Positions 11,874-21,657 of a DNA stretch of 64,000 bases are shown here, piece by piece. The stretch covers positions 1 through 64,000 of the forward strand of contig CAJNDS010002352.1 of assembly GCA_905221605.1 (NCBI GenBank). Reading direction: 5' to 3'. The translations under genes were made by a program, and so were the position numbers. This stretch comes from Symbiodinium natans (taxonomy: Eukaryota; Sar; Dinophyceae; Suessiales; Symbiodiniaceae). The stretch's first letter is position 1. The number at the start of each line of letters is the position of its first letter. Under the pieces are notes generated by a model, which did no database searches, was not told where the DNA came from, and saw only the letters and a program-made list of their open reading frames with translations.

Positions 11874-12419
11874 TAAAGTCGCAGCCGGGCCTTGGAACTA
11901 TGCTTGCCAGCCTTGGCGTGGACATATCGTGAAATCATGACACAAGGCAAGCATGCACTTACACCACCGACCTGTGCACGACTGCCTTTGGCGATGCCTT
12001 AGCCCCACGCAGTGCGAGCAGCCACCTCAGCAGCAATCTTGCCCAACCCTACAGAAAAAAAAAAAACCCTAAACCCTAAAGATCAAACCCTCTCATATCT
12101 CCCACCTTTCCTGGGATCCGTGCAGTCGCGGCAACTGCCGCGCCAGAAGCAAAACTGGCTGCCAGAGCAGATGGCGCCGACGCCAAGGGCGCCTTGGACT
12201 CCAACGTCCGCTCCTCCTATGTCTTGACTATTTAAACCCTAGGAGCCGTTTATCAAACCTGATGAAACCCTTTGTTCACACTTATCAACTCTGATAGACG
12301 ATCATTCATGCTCTACTCTGAAGATCCCCCCCAAAACTTTCATCAGCAGAGGCGCGCAGCGCGAAAATGCACCTGCCGGCTGCTGCTCTGACTGCAACCT
12401 TCAAGGAGTCACAGCAAAA

Positions 12420-12465
12420 GTGGTTTAGGGTGTAGGGTTTAGGGTTTAGGGTTTAGGGTTTAGCA
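12420..12465. repeat. Short TTTAGGG array
   Basis: About six TTTAGGG units. Between 11880 and 12570 I see no convincing gene; a minus-strand open stretch at 12115-12215 could be an exon but has no recognisable motif. Confidence 0.85.
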
Positions 12466-12570
12466 TGCAACTGCCATCATATCGCTTCTCAGGTCTTGGC
12501 AGCTGTGGTTCGGCTAGCCTAGAGTGGCTGGCACCAGGTGCAACAAAACTGGGGACCTGAGTGACAGCAG

Positions 12571-12735
12571 GCACACTTAAAGGTTCACGGTACTTACTAA
12601 CCAATTATAACTGTACTTATAACCCTACTTATAATACCCGTAAAAGGCCTTATAGGGGTTATCCCAATTATAAGTAGGGTTATAAGCCCAGTTATAAGTG
12701 GTTAGTAAGTACCATGAACCTCCAAGCACACATGC
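12571..12735. mobile_element. MITE-like foldback element
   Basis: A near-perfect palindrome: two arms of about 80 bp meet at AAGGCCTT. Both arms read AGGTTCA, GGTACTTACTAACCA, TTATAACTG, CTTATAACCCTACTTATAA outward to inward. Arm mismatches are few. This is the structure of a non-autonomous foldback or MITE; there is no coding capacity. Confidence 0.8.
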
Positions 12736-12848
12736 GGCGCTCAAGTAAGGGTCAGCACAGCTCAAAGTTGGAAGATTCGTGCTTGGACCCAGCTGCTGCC
12801 GGGCGGCTGCTTGCAGTGACTATGTAGTTCCTTCTACGACAGAAAGCC

Positions 12849-12905
12849 ACTAACCCTAAACCCTAAACCCTAAACCCTAAACCCTAAACCCTCTACCCTA
12901 AACTG
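12849..12905. repeat. CCCTAAA array
   Basis: About seven CCCTAAA units on the plus strand, directly abutting the exon-like island at 12906-13022. Confidence 0.9.
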
Positions 12906-13022
12906 CCAGTCACTACTCGCTTGAAGCAAACGAACCTCTCGGCTCCAGGCTGCAACCAGCGCTCCTGCGGACAACGCCGCACCTCGGAGCGCATCACCGA
13001 AACTCGGAGAGTCCTCTTGCAG
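12906..13022 (-). CDS. Exon-like island between telomere-type arrays
   Basis: About 117 bp, fully open on the minus strand, containing ALRGAALSAGALVAAWSREV and SSDWQ, with telomere-type repeat on both sides. It could be a coding exon of an upstream gene or part of the missing 5' region of the LHC gene. No family is recognised; length and context are the only evidence. Confidence 0.25.
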
Positions 13023-13099
13023 TTTAGGGTTTAGGATTTAGGGTTTAGGGTTTAGGGTTTAGGGTTTAGGATTTAGGGTTTAGGGTTTAGGGTTTAGGG
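13023..13099. repeat. TTTAGGG array, retroelement target
   Basis: TTTAGGG units with two TTTAGGA variants. The LTR element begins right after the TAGGG at 13095-13099. The same 5 bases follow the 3' LTR at 21945-21949 and continue as telomere-type repeat. Confidence 0.9.
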
Positions 13100-13386
13100 T
13101 GCGGAGCTGCAATTGGTATTGTAGAAAAGAGTTAGTGTTGAGAGTTGGAAGGGTTAATGAACCCGGAAATCATGTTTGGCTCAAGATGGGCTTGAACAGA
13201 AAGCCACAAGTTCAAAAAGTAGTGCCTGGGTTCTTAGGGTTTGGTAAGGGTGTGGATTCCTTCCCCCTTTCCTTCCCCCCTGGGTTGCTCTTATCCGTGT
13301 TCTTGTTTGTTTCTTGGTTCGATCTGGGAAATATAAGTTCAGGGCGATTAGGGGAGTTGATTTCCTTCCTTGGTTGTCCCCCCGTA
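13100..13386 (+). repeat. 5' LTR
   Basis: 287 bp, begins TGCGGAGCTGC and ends CCCCCCGTA. It should hold the element's promoter; no TATA box is evident. Confidence 0.9.
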
Positions 13387-13400
13387 GGTTATGAGCCCAA
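13387..13400 (+). other. Primer-binding site, half-tRNA type
   Basis: GGTTATGAGCCC directly abuts the 5' LTR. It is complementary to GGGCTCATAACC, the CAT anticodon loop and stem of initiator-type tRNA-Met. Priming by an internal fragment of initiator tRNA is characteristic of copia-type elements such as Drosophila copia. Confidence 0.7.
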
Positions 13401-13453
13401 ATTAGGTTCCCTGCGGTTGAGTGTTGTCTTAAGATCTTTGGGATCAAGAAGCA

Positions 13454-14767
13454 ATGCCTTCTCCGAAGCGATGGCTCCAACCTGCCTCGGATGGTGGACA
13501 AAATGGTGGAGCTGGAAATGGTGCAGCTGAGTCTCTGGGTGAAAGATCGGTGTTGGAAGAGGTGATTCCCGGCGCTGAAGAACATCTGGAAGAAGCCTTG
13601 GTTGCAGAAAGCCCCAATGTGGGTATGAATCCCAATGTGGATATGGTTAGCAATACTGAAGCTGAAGGACGTGCTGTCTCTGTATCGCCAAAGCCTGGTG
13701 AGAAAAGGAACTGGGACGCGACTGGTGGTATAGATCGTGAAATGGAGGTGACTGTTTTACGAGTGTTGCACAAACACGGGTATCAGCCGTCGACTTCGAC
13801 TTCGGGTCGAATGGTAGACCAAGAGTCTCAGACCGATCTGATTGGAGAAGTGCTGCAAGCGGCCAGGAGGCCTCTGAACAAGATCAAAAGGGATCCATCT
13901 TCGAGTTCCCAAGGTGGTGGAAGCGGTCACGAACAGAAGGGTGCGGACAGCTTTGAAGCTGCACCTGCTGCTGAATACGCCATGGGGGAGGAGGAGATCC
14001 TACAGATGGAGGCTGAGAGGTTGCGACAGTTGTCCGAAGAAGAGGACGAGATGCGACAGGTCTCTGAAAGGGATGGTTTTCGGAAAGATGAGCATCTGAT
14101 CAAAGCGTGCGATGGGACAACGTGGGAATGGCACCTCCATGAAGATGGGAGACAATATTATTACTGCCTGGATACGCAGGAAAGCAAGTGGACATTGCCG
14201 GTGGTAGGTGAAAAGATGAAGAGTGACGAGGTGGTTGGGTCTCCTTCGGGCAATGAGCTGGAAATGGAGGCGGCACTGGATTCTTCATCCTCTACTCCGA
14301 AGACTGAGTCTACGAGGGCATTCCAGGGTAGTGTAAATAGTTTAGGTGAAAAAGATTTTTCCTCTACTATCAGGGATAGCGGTCCTAGGGCTGGTGGTGA
14401 CGCCCCGACTTCGGGTTCTCCTGATGAGGAGGAGATTCCTGGAAACCGAGCAGACATCGCTGGAGCTCAACATCTGGATCGGGAAGGAATGGGAGCACTT
14501 TCTGAGGGTGTGGCAGCGGTGGAATCGGTAGGTCCAGAAGAAAAAATTCCCAATGTGGAGATCGGAACTGTGTCGGCTGCAGAAGAGCGAGTGGTGGATG
14601 TGGTACCTGTCGTTCAGGAATGTGGTCCTGGAGATTCGGATTACGGAGGGAAAAGGTCGTGTGTTGCGACTGAGGAGGTCTCTTCGTTTGGTGCCAAGAT
14701 TCCTGCCATTCAAGGGGAAAAAGAAGCTTCTGGAATAGCTGGAGACACGGAAGATCTGAGAAAATGA
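13454..14767 (+). CDS. Retroelement ORF1, WW-like domain protein
   Basis: 437 residues from the first ATG after the primer site. Acidic and low in complexity, with a WW-like motif near residues 220-250 (W-E-W-H-L-H...YYYCLDTQESKW...P). ORF1 ends at TGA 14765-14767 and overlaps ORF2, which is open from 14760 in the +1 frame. Probably the N-terminal part of a gag-like protein that binds the element RNA or a host partner. The +1 shift near AGA AAA TGA could be programmed, as in Ty1, or a one-base indel in an A run. No counterpart is recalled by name. Confidence 0.65.
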   Translation: MPSPKRWLQPASDGGQNGGAGNGAAESLGERSVLEEVIPGAEEHLEEALVAESPNVGMNPNVDMVSNTEAEGRAVSVSPKPGEKRNWDATGGIDREMEVTVLRVLHKHGYQPSTSTSGRMVDQESQTDLIGEVLQAARRPLNKIKRDPSSSSQGGGSGHEQKGADSFEAAPAAEYAMGEEEILQMEAERLRQLSEEEDEMRQVSERDGFRKDEHLIKACDGTTWEWHLHEDGRQYYYCLDTQESKWTLPVVGEKMKSDEVVGSPSGNELEMEAALDSSSSTPKTESTRAFQGSVNSLGEKDFSSTIRDSGPRAGGDAPTSGSPDEEEIPGNRADIAGAQHLDREGMGALSEGVAAVESVGPEEKIPNVEIGTVSAAEERVVDVVPVVQECGPGDSDYGGKRSCVATEEVSSFGAKIPAIQGEKEASGIAGDTEDLRK

Positions 14768-17700
14768 GGCCTGGAGCGCCAATGATGCGCGGGTCGATGC
14801 GCCAGATATTACCTGGAGTGCGAAGGAAGCACGGGTTGAGGTGCATATGGTGTTACGTTCCACGGGCGACTGCAACAATGGGGCGCAGGTCTCCGCAGCA
14901 GCTGATGATGGAGGTTCACAGGTGGACGCACTGGTGCAACCTGAAGTTAGCCGCGAGGAACGGAATAGCAAGGGCTACACCGGAGCCGATGAGGCAGCTG
15001 TGGTCAACGATGGTGGAAATTCTCCTTTGGAAGCCATGGAACCAAAGGAGCCTGCGGTGGAAGAAAGCGTGCCTGCCGTGGATGATCGACTCAATCGCCC
15101 TGCAGTGGAAGAAGATTTGCCTGCTGCAGAAGGTGTGACAAAGGACTCCAATGATGGGTCCACTCCCATGAAGGGAGAAGTGTTGCCGTCTGGAAGTTCG
15201 CCGGAAGTCGACACCGAGCGAACTACAGCAGATGAGGCAAAGCCTTTGGCGAAGAAAAAGGGAGGTCCTGAAATCCAGGAGCACAAAAAAGATGAGCTTG
15301 TGGGACTCGTGGAGCAGGACGAGCAGTGTGACTCAAAGGTGAAGACAAAGGATGCGCCAGGAGCCGATGATACAGAGGTGGTTTCTGAAGAGCATGCAAA
15401 GAAAGTGCCCCGAGCGGGAGCCTTGGAATCACCTGGGACACATTGCTATCAAGAGGGAGATGAGATCATGGGTCTAGTGCGCTGCATCAATGGGTATGGA
15501 GCCTTTTTGGACCATGGTGATATGAATGTATTGGTTCCTGCAGAAGGGAACAATGCATATCAGTTCAAATTTGGTGATACTGTCAATGGAACAGTGAAAC
15601 GAGTGGAAGATGATGGTACCATAATCTTGGACACCTTTCTGGTTTTGGAAGAGGACGTGGAGGACTCTTCTTCGACGCTGCGGAAATGGAAACCCAGCGG
15701 CTGGAGTACGTGGTGGACGGATTCATGGTATGCTGGTCAATGGTACCAAGATTCCAACGGTCAATGGGACTGGAAACAGGAGGAAGAGCAATCCGATGAA
15801 GAGCTTGTGGTACAGGAGTTATCCTCTGAAGAACGAGAAGAAAGGCAACTTTATGGAGAAAAGATCTACAAAGCTCTTCTGGAGAATGGAAACGAAGAGG
15901 AAGCCTATGTTGGCAAAATTACTGGGATGCTGTTGGGTCGCCCGATGGAAGATTTACAGGAGTGTGTTGCAGATCAGGCATTCCTCAATGCGGAAGCTCG
16001 GCGCGCGTATGGCATCTTGCAAAATGATGGTTGGAAGCCTGATGGTACAGAAAGCACAGGCTTGGGGAAGTTAACCACTTTTTCCCGAAAACAGTACCAC
16101 AACGCGCTTTTCGAACTGGCATGCAGAAAAAGGAGATTTACTCGACCAGTTGTGGGTGAAGCGGTGGCAACGGTGCTGAATCAAGGGGAAGATGAGTTTT
16201 GGAACGCGCTTTGGTTGGACACCAAGCTATTTTTGCAGGAGCTTGATGGTGCAGTGCAATCCATGAGCAAAAGGGAGAACAAGCCAATGGAAGCCTACAT
16301 GGACCCTGACCAGTACAAAAAGGCTCACATGACTCCACAGACTGTGTCACCTGGATACAGCAAACTGTGCAAGTTCTTCAATAAGGGAAGGTGTCGCAAC
16401 GGTGATGGTTGTCCCTATGAGCATCGTCGTTATGGTGAAGGTTGGCCAGGAGGAGGGTCAACTGATCCAAAGAATAGCCAAGAAGCTGATGATGAGGATG
16501 GGAACATCGGTGACCCTCCCACAGAGGAAGGTACAGTGGATGAGGCACAGCAGGAGCGGGAGGATTTGGCCTTCCGGGCCAAGTACAATTTTGGCAAAGG
16601 TGCATCAAAGGGTGAACCTATGTCGGGTGAGCCAAAAGGTCGTCTGTGTCTGTATTACAATCAAGGTGGTTGTAAATATGGGACTACATGCAGGTATCTT
16701 CACAACGATGACATAGCATTGGAAGGGACTTGGGAGCCCGGCAAATCTTGGGACAATGCTTCCAGGAAGGCACTAAGGGACCCAGGGTTCCACCATTGCT
16801 GTTTCGATTATTACCTCAGAGGACGTTGCCGGAAAGGGTCAAATTTCTGCAAGTACTCCCACGACGAGATGTCAGAGGAGCGGCTGACGCTCCTGAAACA
16901 CTTGGTACAGGTGGCCAATCAGGTCCGGTTTGAAAAAGAGAGAGGATGGGAAATTACGGATAGAAGCACTTTTCAGCCACCTGCGAGTGGGGGAGCTGAA
17001 TCTTCCTCATCCTCGGCACCAAAAGCGCTGCAAATGACCAATGTGTCACAAAAAGAAGGTGAAAAAGGTATTCTGGATGAAGCAGAAGCTGATGAACAAA
17101 AGAATTCGGTGGCTGAATCCACTGGTACTCGGCTTCAAAATCCGGAGGAGCCAATTGAAAATTGGATGGCTCGCAACGAACACCTGTGGGTGTATACCCC
17201 TCATGTAAGTGAGGTGATGATTACGCTTGGTGTGACCAATGTGTCGGACTTGCAAGAGTTCATCTTTGTGGAAGATTTGGTTGACAAAGGGATCAACAAA
17301 GTGACCGCATGCAAAATTCTGCAATTGGTTGGTGATGTCCGATATCGCCCGGGAGGACCGGAAAAAGCAGTTCCTTCTGATGCATCCGTACGGGTACAAC
17401 AATCTTCTGGGAACAAAGGAACTGGAAGAGCGGCGGCGCGAACCCTCACTCAGGTGCGTGAAGCTGAAGACTCCGGTGCAAAAACCATGCCGAGAGGCTC
17501 CTATCGGGAGCTTTTTGATAAGGTCAGGTACCGTGATGGTTGGACGCTTGCGCAGAGGTCTCCGTTGTGCGTACAGAAGCTGCGGTTGGTGGGAGTTGGA
17601 ATGCCGCCGGTGAATCCACCAACAAAAAAATATCGGTCAAGATCAAACCCTGTGAGAAGGGGAAGGCCCTTGCTGGACAAAAAACAAGTGCGACAGGTGC

Positions 17701-20700
17701 CACGCTCTCGGTCACAACGACGAGTGCAACCGGCGGAAGTGGTGGAAAAGCCGAAGCCACTGGAACTGAAGCCTCGTGGTGGGTTGTCGTATCGGTTCAG
17801 CAGAGCGTGGGCAGATGTGGTGGATGATGATGAACAGGCGGAGGCCTTGGTCTCGTACGCCGCTTCCTCAAGCGATTCAAGCGAAGAGGAGACCAATGCC
17901 GTACAACGCCTGAAGGAAATCTTTTTGCAAGAAAGGGATTCACAGAGAACTGCGAATCGTGGCAATGTTCCGCAAAGTGGTTCTTCAGGCTCCAATGACG
18001 GGCCGAAAAAATCGGTTCACCTTGGCGAAGGGCGCGACAAAGCGTCGCGGGGGGAGACCCGCCAAGAAGTGACTTCACAAGTTTTTTCGCTACCACAACC
18101 TTCTCGTCGAGCTGAACGGTCTCAAAAAAGAGCAAGGGATGGTTCAGTTATGGTTGGTTCGCTGGCGGTGGGCTCCACGGATGAGGTTTTACCTGGGCAA
18201 GGTGTTGCTGGACAGGTGAATGTATCTGAAAGCGCTCAAGTTCTTCCTGGGCAAGAAGTGGCTGGACAGGAGACGGCGCTGGAAGGAGCAGTACAAATTT
18301 CTGGCGAGGAGACTGACCAAAAAGAAGGAGAAGGTAGGAGCAATGAACTCCGTGGTGATGGGGCGAAGATATTGGATGTTTGTCCGGTGAAGATGGACCC
18401 TCAGCAATTGCTGGTTAAAGGTCTTCTGACTCGGATTTATTGGAAGGTTGCAGTTGGCAAGTTGCCGGTGGGGCAAAGAGACTGCCAAAAAGGGTCCAAT
18501 AAGATGGATCGAAATTTGGTTATTAGCATGTCATCCGAGGGTGCAAGCGAACAGGATGAGAACCTGGCACTGGAGGACGATGCTGATCAGTCAATGGGTG
18601 ACGGTGCGATGGTAGTTCTGGTGTATGATCCAAGGACGCTGATTCAGTCGCCAACAACTGATTGGGTTATGCGTCGCGGTCTTACCGATCGTTCCGTCTG
18701 GCCAGCAATGGCGTACATGGCACAGAGGATATGTGCTGAAATGGTTCAAGTGGATGAAATGAATGCCCAGCTAGGGACTGGAGCACTCCTTTTTCAAAGG
18801 AGAGATCAAGGACATTATAGTGACCTGCATCATTCGTTCCATGACAACCCGTGCTTGCCGGCGGTGGGAAATTACCCTCTTTCGGTGATGGGTGCCTTGT
18901 TGTCTCCTGGTCTGGAAGGGGAATTCAAGAATACTGACAAGTTTGGAACTGCTATGGAGGCAATTGCCTATGATTGGAGTCGCAGTCCAGGCATGGAAGT
19001 TCACATTGAACTTATGGCGAGGGTAGCCAAAATGGTTCACCCGTTCCTGAATCTTGGAGCCCAGGGGTCGGTGATGGTTTCGGAATTTCTCTGGCAGCGC
19101 GGGAGGGCCCGGTTGATGGAGTTCCTTCAAGCGGCGACTTGTGCAGACCAATTGGAGGCTCTCTGGAGAAGGATGGACGACGATGCTGATGAAGAGGTGG
19201 ATCCTTCGACAGCGGTGCTGGAAGTTCTTGGACCAGAGGATGCGGTACTTGATCAAGGGAACAATGAATCCCTTATTCCCATTGAAGATGCTGGAGGTGA
19301 GACAAGTGGTGACACTGGAGGGGATGGCAAAGCGCCAGAAGTTTCTCCGGAAGAAGAGACATCCAGTGGGTCATCAAGACTGGCGGACACAAGGATTTTC
19401 TTGTGGTCAGTGTACTCCCGCGTGGCTTCGAATTTCTCTATGCAGGACCGCACTACTGGTAAGATCTTTGACAGCACAAAAGGGTATCCTGGTGAAGGAC
19501 CAAACAATGATGACAATCCTTCCTCTAAGAGGAACTTACCCTGGATCTCGGAAGACTACCTCGACGAAGTGGTGTCAAAAAAGATGGAAAGGTCTTCAGA
19601 TATGGATGGGTTTGTTCCGGGAAGTGAGGGACCATTGGAAAAGGTAGAGGTGGAGAATGTTACTGCCTCTAAAATTCTTATGGCTCTTTGGAAGAAGGGA
19701 CATAGAGTTGGTTATAGGAGGTTGTGTCGTTTGAACGCATCTGGATGCAAGGTTGGAGCAATGAAACGTCCAATCAAAAGGGTGCAGAAGATTGGCACTA
19801 GAAAGGCCTTCACGAAGATGTTCAATGTTTTTGGATCGTCTCAGCATGGCTCAGGAGTTGGCGGAAAACCGATCATGAAGGTGGTAGGACCAAGGCCAGG
19901 TTTTCCAGCTGTACTCCAAGCACCAAATACTGATAGCACGTCGGGTGAAGGGAGCAGTCCCCAGGTACATGGCAATGTTCATGTAGAGCACAGTCGCCCT
20001 ATGGACCGGTATGAGGCAGAGCGCTTGGAGAAGAGGAAGAAGGGATTCTGCTATTGGTTCGGCAAGGGGAAAGATCGCTGCAAATTTGGTGACGACTGCA
20101 AATTCATCCATTCCGAAGATGATGTGGTGCTACATTCGTATTGGTGTAAATACTATGTGGCAGGGAGAGAATGTTTCGCTGGAAAGGATTGTGGGTTCTC
20201 GCATGATGCAACTGGTGTGAGGTGCGTCCAGTTTGCTCGGTCTGGGAAGTGTCGGTTTGGTGACAGGTGTGTCTTCGAGCATGGTGTTCCGCTGGAAGAA
20301 CAGAGGCCAAGGTCTCCAAGGACGCCCCCAAGGGATGGTCCAAGGAGAAAGTCTGGTGCAAATGGTGGAGAAAAGGAGATCTCTCCTGAACAGTTCGATG
20401 ATGATGAGGAGGATTTTATGGTTTATGACGAAGAGACCAAGATGACGGAACTGTTGATGGAGGCGATTTCATTTCTGTCCGGTGGCAAGCCAGATTTGGC
20501 TCGAGCAGAGGCGGACCCATTGTTCAAACTCCTGAAGTTCACTGGAGATGCTGACCAAATGGATCAAGAATGGGTTTCGTGGACCACTGAAATGTTGACC
20601 GTGCTGGAACTTCTCGAAGTAGTGAAGTCGTATGAGGTTTCGCTCGCGGAGGTGGAAGAATGGGTCAATGACCTGAGGATATGGTATGAGCGAGCCAATT

Positions 20701-21287
20701 TGGGAGAGGAAAAGGATTCCAAAAGAGGTAAAAAGAGGTCCCTAGAAAGGGAGTCCAGCAAGGATATTCCTGCCGAAAAAGGAGTGGTTGAGACTTCGGA
20801 GACGGAGGTTGCCGTTGAAGAAGAGAAGAAAAAGGTAAAAAAGAAGAGGAAAGCTGCAGCTATCGAAGATCCTTACACTCTCATGGTTCCAAAGCCGAAG
20901 AAGATGCCGACGATCATTGAGAAGGGTGGATCAACATCCAATGTGGTGGCTTCTGCAGTGGAAAAATCCTCGAAGACGCGCACAAAGTCAAATGTCGGTG
21001 GAAAGACAAAGAAGAGGGAGAAAAGTCAGAGTCCCAAAAAAGAAGAGGTGGTAATGGTGCAAGATCCTGAGGAAAAGGATCGTCCATCTGATGCGGATGC
21101 ACCAGGGTCTGCCACTGCGAATGCAGAGCTGGGTCAATCTTGCCAGGCGATTGAGGACGCAAAGAGAGAAGGATTGGTATCCTCAATTCAAAGGGGCGTA
21201 CAGGATCCTGTTCTTACAGTTTCGGACCTGGAGTATATTCTGCTGCAACTTCACCTCAAGATTGCCAACAATCGGAAAAAGAAGTGA
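14760..21287 (+). CDS. Retroelement ORF2, S1-like and six-CCCH zinc-finger protein
   Basis: About 2,175 codons, open from 14760; the first ATG is at 14847 and a GTG lies at 14841. Counting from 14841: S1-like RNA-binding fold at 205-265 (GDEIMGLVRCINGYGAFLDH ... VNGTVKRVEDDG); a Trp-rich stretch at 285-315; CCCH fingers at about 508, 601 and 652; a SAM-like helical segment at 780-830; a second CCCH triplet at about 1735, 1767 and 1793 (for example C-KYYVAGRE-C-FAGKD-C-GFS-H); then Lys-rich basic segments at 1940-2060. CCCH fingers and S1 folds bind RNA, so an RNA-packaging role is inferred. No catalytic motif of a pol protein is seen. The protein is unusually large for a gag. Confidence 0.8.
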   Translation, partial: ENEAWSANDARVDAPDITWSAKEARVEVHMVLRSTGDCNNGAQVSAAADDGGSQVDALVQPEVSREERNSKGYTGADEAAVVNDGGNSPLEAMEPKEPAVEESVPAVDDRLNRPAVEEDLPAAEGVTKDSNDGSTPMKGEVLPSGSSPEVDTERTTADEAKPLAKKKGGPEIQEHKKDELVGLVEQDEQCDSKVKTKDAPGADDTEVVSEEHAKKVPRAGALESPGTHCYQEGDEIMGLVRCINGYGAFLDHGDMNVLVPAEGNNAYQFKFGDTVNGTVKRVEDDGTIILDTFLVLEEDVEDSSSTLRKWKPSGWSTWWTDSWYAGQWYQDSNGQWDWKQEEEQSDEELVVQELSSEEREERQLYGEKIYKALLENGNEEEAYVGKITGMLLGRPMEDLQECVADQAFLNAEARRAYGILQNDGWKPDGTESTGLGKLTTFSRKQYHNALFELACRKRRFTRPVVGEAVATVLNQGEDEFWNALWLDTKLFLQELDGAVQSMSKRENKPMEAYMDPDQYKKAHMTPQTVSPGYSKLCKFFNKGRCRNGDGCPYEHRRYGEGWPGGGSTDPKNSQEADDEDGNIGDPPTEEGTVDEAQQEREDLAFRAKYNFGKGASKGEPMSGEPKGRLCLYYNQGGCKYGTTCRYLHNDDIALEGTWEPGKSWDNASRKALRDPGFHHCCFDYYLRGRCRKGSNFCKYSHDEMSEERLTLLKHLVQVANQVRFEKERGWEITDRSTFQPPASGGAESSSSSAPKALQMTNVSQKEGEKGILDEAEADEQKNSVAESTGTRLQNPEEPIENWMARNEHLWVYTPHVSEVMITLGVTNVSDLQEFIFVEDLVDKGINKVTACKILQLVGDVRYRPGGPEKAVPSDASVRVQQSSGNKGTGRAAARTLTQVREAEDSGAKTMPRGSYRELFDKVRYRDGWTLAQRSPLCVQKLRLVGVGMPPVNPPTKKYRSRSNPVRRGRPLLDKKQVRQVPRSRSQRRVQPAEVVEKPKPLELKPRGGLSYRFSRAWADVVDDDEQAEALVSYAASSSDSSEEETNAVQRLKEIFLQERDSQRTANRGNVPQSGSSGSNDGPKKSVHLGEGRDKASRGETRQEVTSQVFSLPQPSRRAERSQKRARDGSVMVGSLAVGSTDEVLPGQGVAGQVNVSESAQVLPGQEVAGQETALEGAVQISGEETDQKEGEGRSNELRGDGAKILDVCPVKMDPQQLLVKGLLTRIYWKVAVGKLPVGQRDCQKGSNKMDRNLVISMSSEGASEQDENLALEDDADQSMGDGAMVVLVYDPRTLIQSPTTDWVMRRGLTDRSVWPAMAYMAQRICAEMVQVDEMNAQLGTGALLFQRRDQGHYSDLHHSFHDNPCLPAVGNYPLSVMGALLSPGLEGEFKNTDKFGTAMEAIAYDWSRSPGMEVHIELMARVAKMVHPFLNLGAQGSVMVSEFLWQRGRARLMEFLQAATCADQLEALWRRMDDDADEEVDPSTAVLEVLGPEDAVLDQGNNESLIPIEDAGGETSGDTGGDGKAPEVSPEEETSSGSSRLADTRIFLWSVYSRVASNFSMQDRTTGKIFDSTKGYPGEGPNNDDNPSSKRNLPWISEDYLDEVVSKKMERSSDMDGFVPGSEGPLEKVEVENVTASKILMALWKKGHRVGYRRLCRLNASGCKVGAMKRPIKRVQKIGTRKAFTKMFNVFGSSQHGSGVGGKPIMKVVGPRPGFPAVLQAPNTDSTSGEGSSPQVHGNVHVEHSRPMDRYEAERLEKRKKGFCYWFGKGKDRCKFGDDCKFIHSEDDVVLHSYWCKYYVAGRECFAGKDCGFSHDATGVRCVQFARSGKCRFGDRCVFEHGVPLEEQRPRSPRTPPRDGPRRKSGANGGEKEISPEQFDDDEEDFMVYDEETKMTELLMEAISFLSGGKPDLARAEADPLFKLLKFTGDADQMDQEWVSWTTEMLTVLELLEVVKSYEVSLAEVEEWVNDLRIWYERANLGEEKDSKRGKKRSLERESSKDIPAEKGVVETSETEVAVEEEKKKVKKKRKAAAIEDPYTLMVPKPKKMPTIIEKGGSTSNVVASAVEKSSKTRTKSNVGGKTKKREKSQSPKKEEVVMVQDPEEKDRPSDADAPGSATANAELGQSCQAIEDAKREGLVSSIQRGVQDPVLTVSDLEYILLQLHLKIANNRKKK

Positions 21288-21643
21288 TTGGATGGTATGG
21301 ATGAAGGGATGGTTTTTCTCTTTCTGGAGACAGGCGCGCTGGAACAGCCAATGTGCTGACAATGTGGTGGTTACTATTAAGGGTATGGAAATCCCTGATA
21401 GTAGAAGTCAGTAGCTTTTCGCGTAGCGAAGACCACGGTTTGTGGTGAAGAAGGCCAAGGAGTCTTCAGTGATGAGAGGATCATGGTGAAAAGAGATTCT
21501 CTGTGGGTAGTAGGTTAGCCAATGTGCTATAATTCCGTCCTGGAAGACGTTAAACCATAACATGCATTTCAAGCAGCTGGCTGCTGCCTTAATGGCAGTT
21601 TTTGGCCAAAAGATCTGCATCTCCAATGTGTCCTAGGAAATCC
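21288..21643 (+). other. 3' untranslated part of the retroelement
   Basis: Non-coding stretch between the ORF2 stop and the polypurine tract. It contains short imperfect inverted segments but no further gene. Confidence 0.5.
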
Positions 21644-21657
21644 TAGGACAGGGGGAG
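21644..21657 (+). other. Polypurine tract
   Basis: AGGACAGGGGGAG lies immediately upstream of the 3' LTR, the expected plus-strand primer site for an LTR element. Confidence 0.75.

Noticed and set aside
13454-21287. Search for reverse transcriptase, integrase or protease in the LTR element
   Set aside because: No YxDD, HHCC, DDE or DTG/DSG in a plausible context; the Asp-rich strings are in acidic low-complexity segments.
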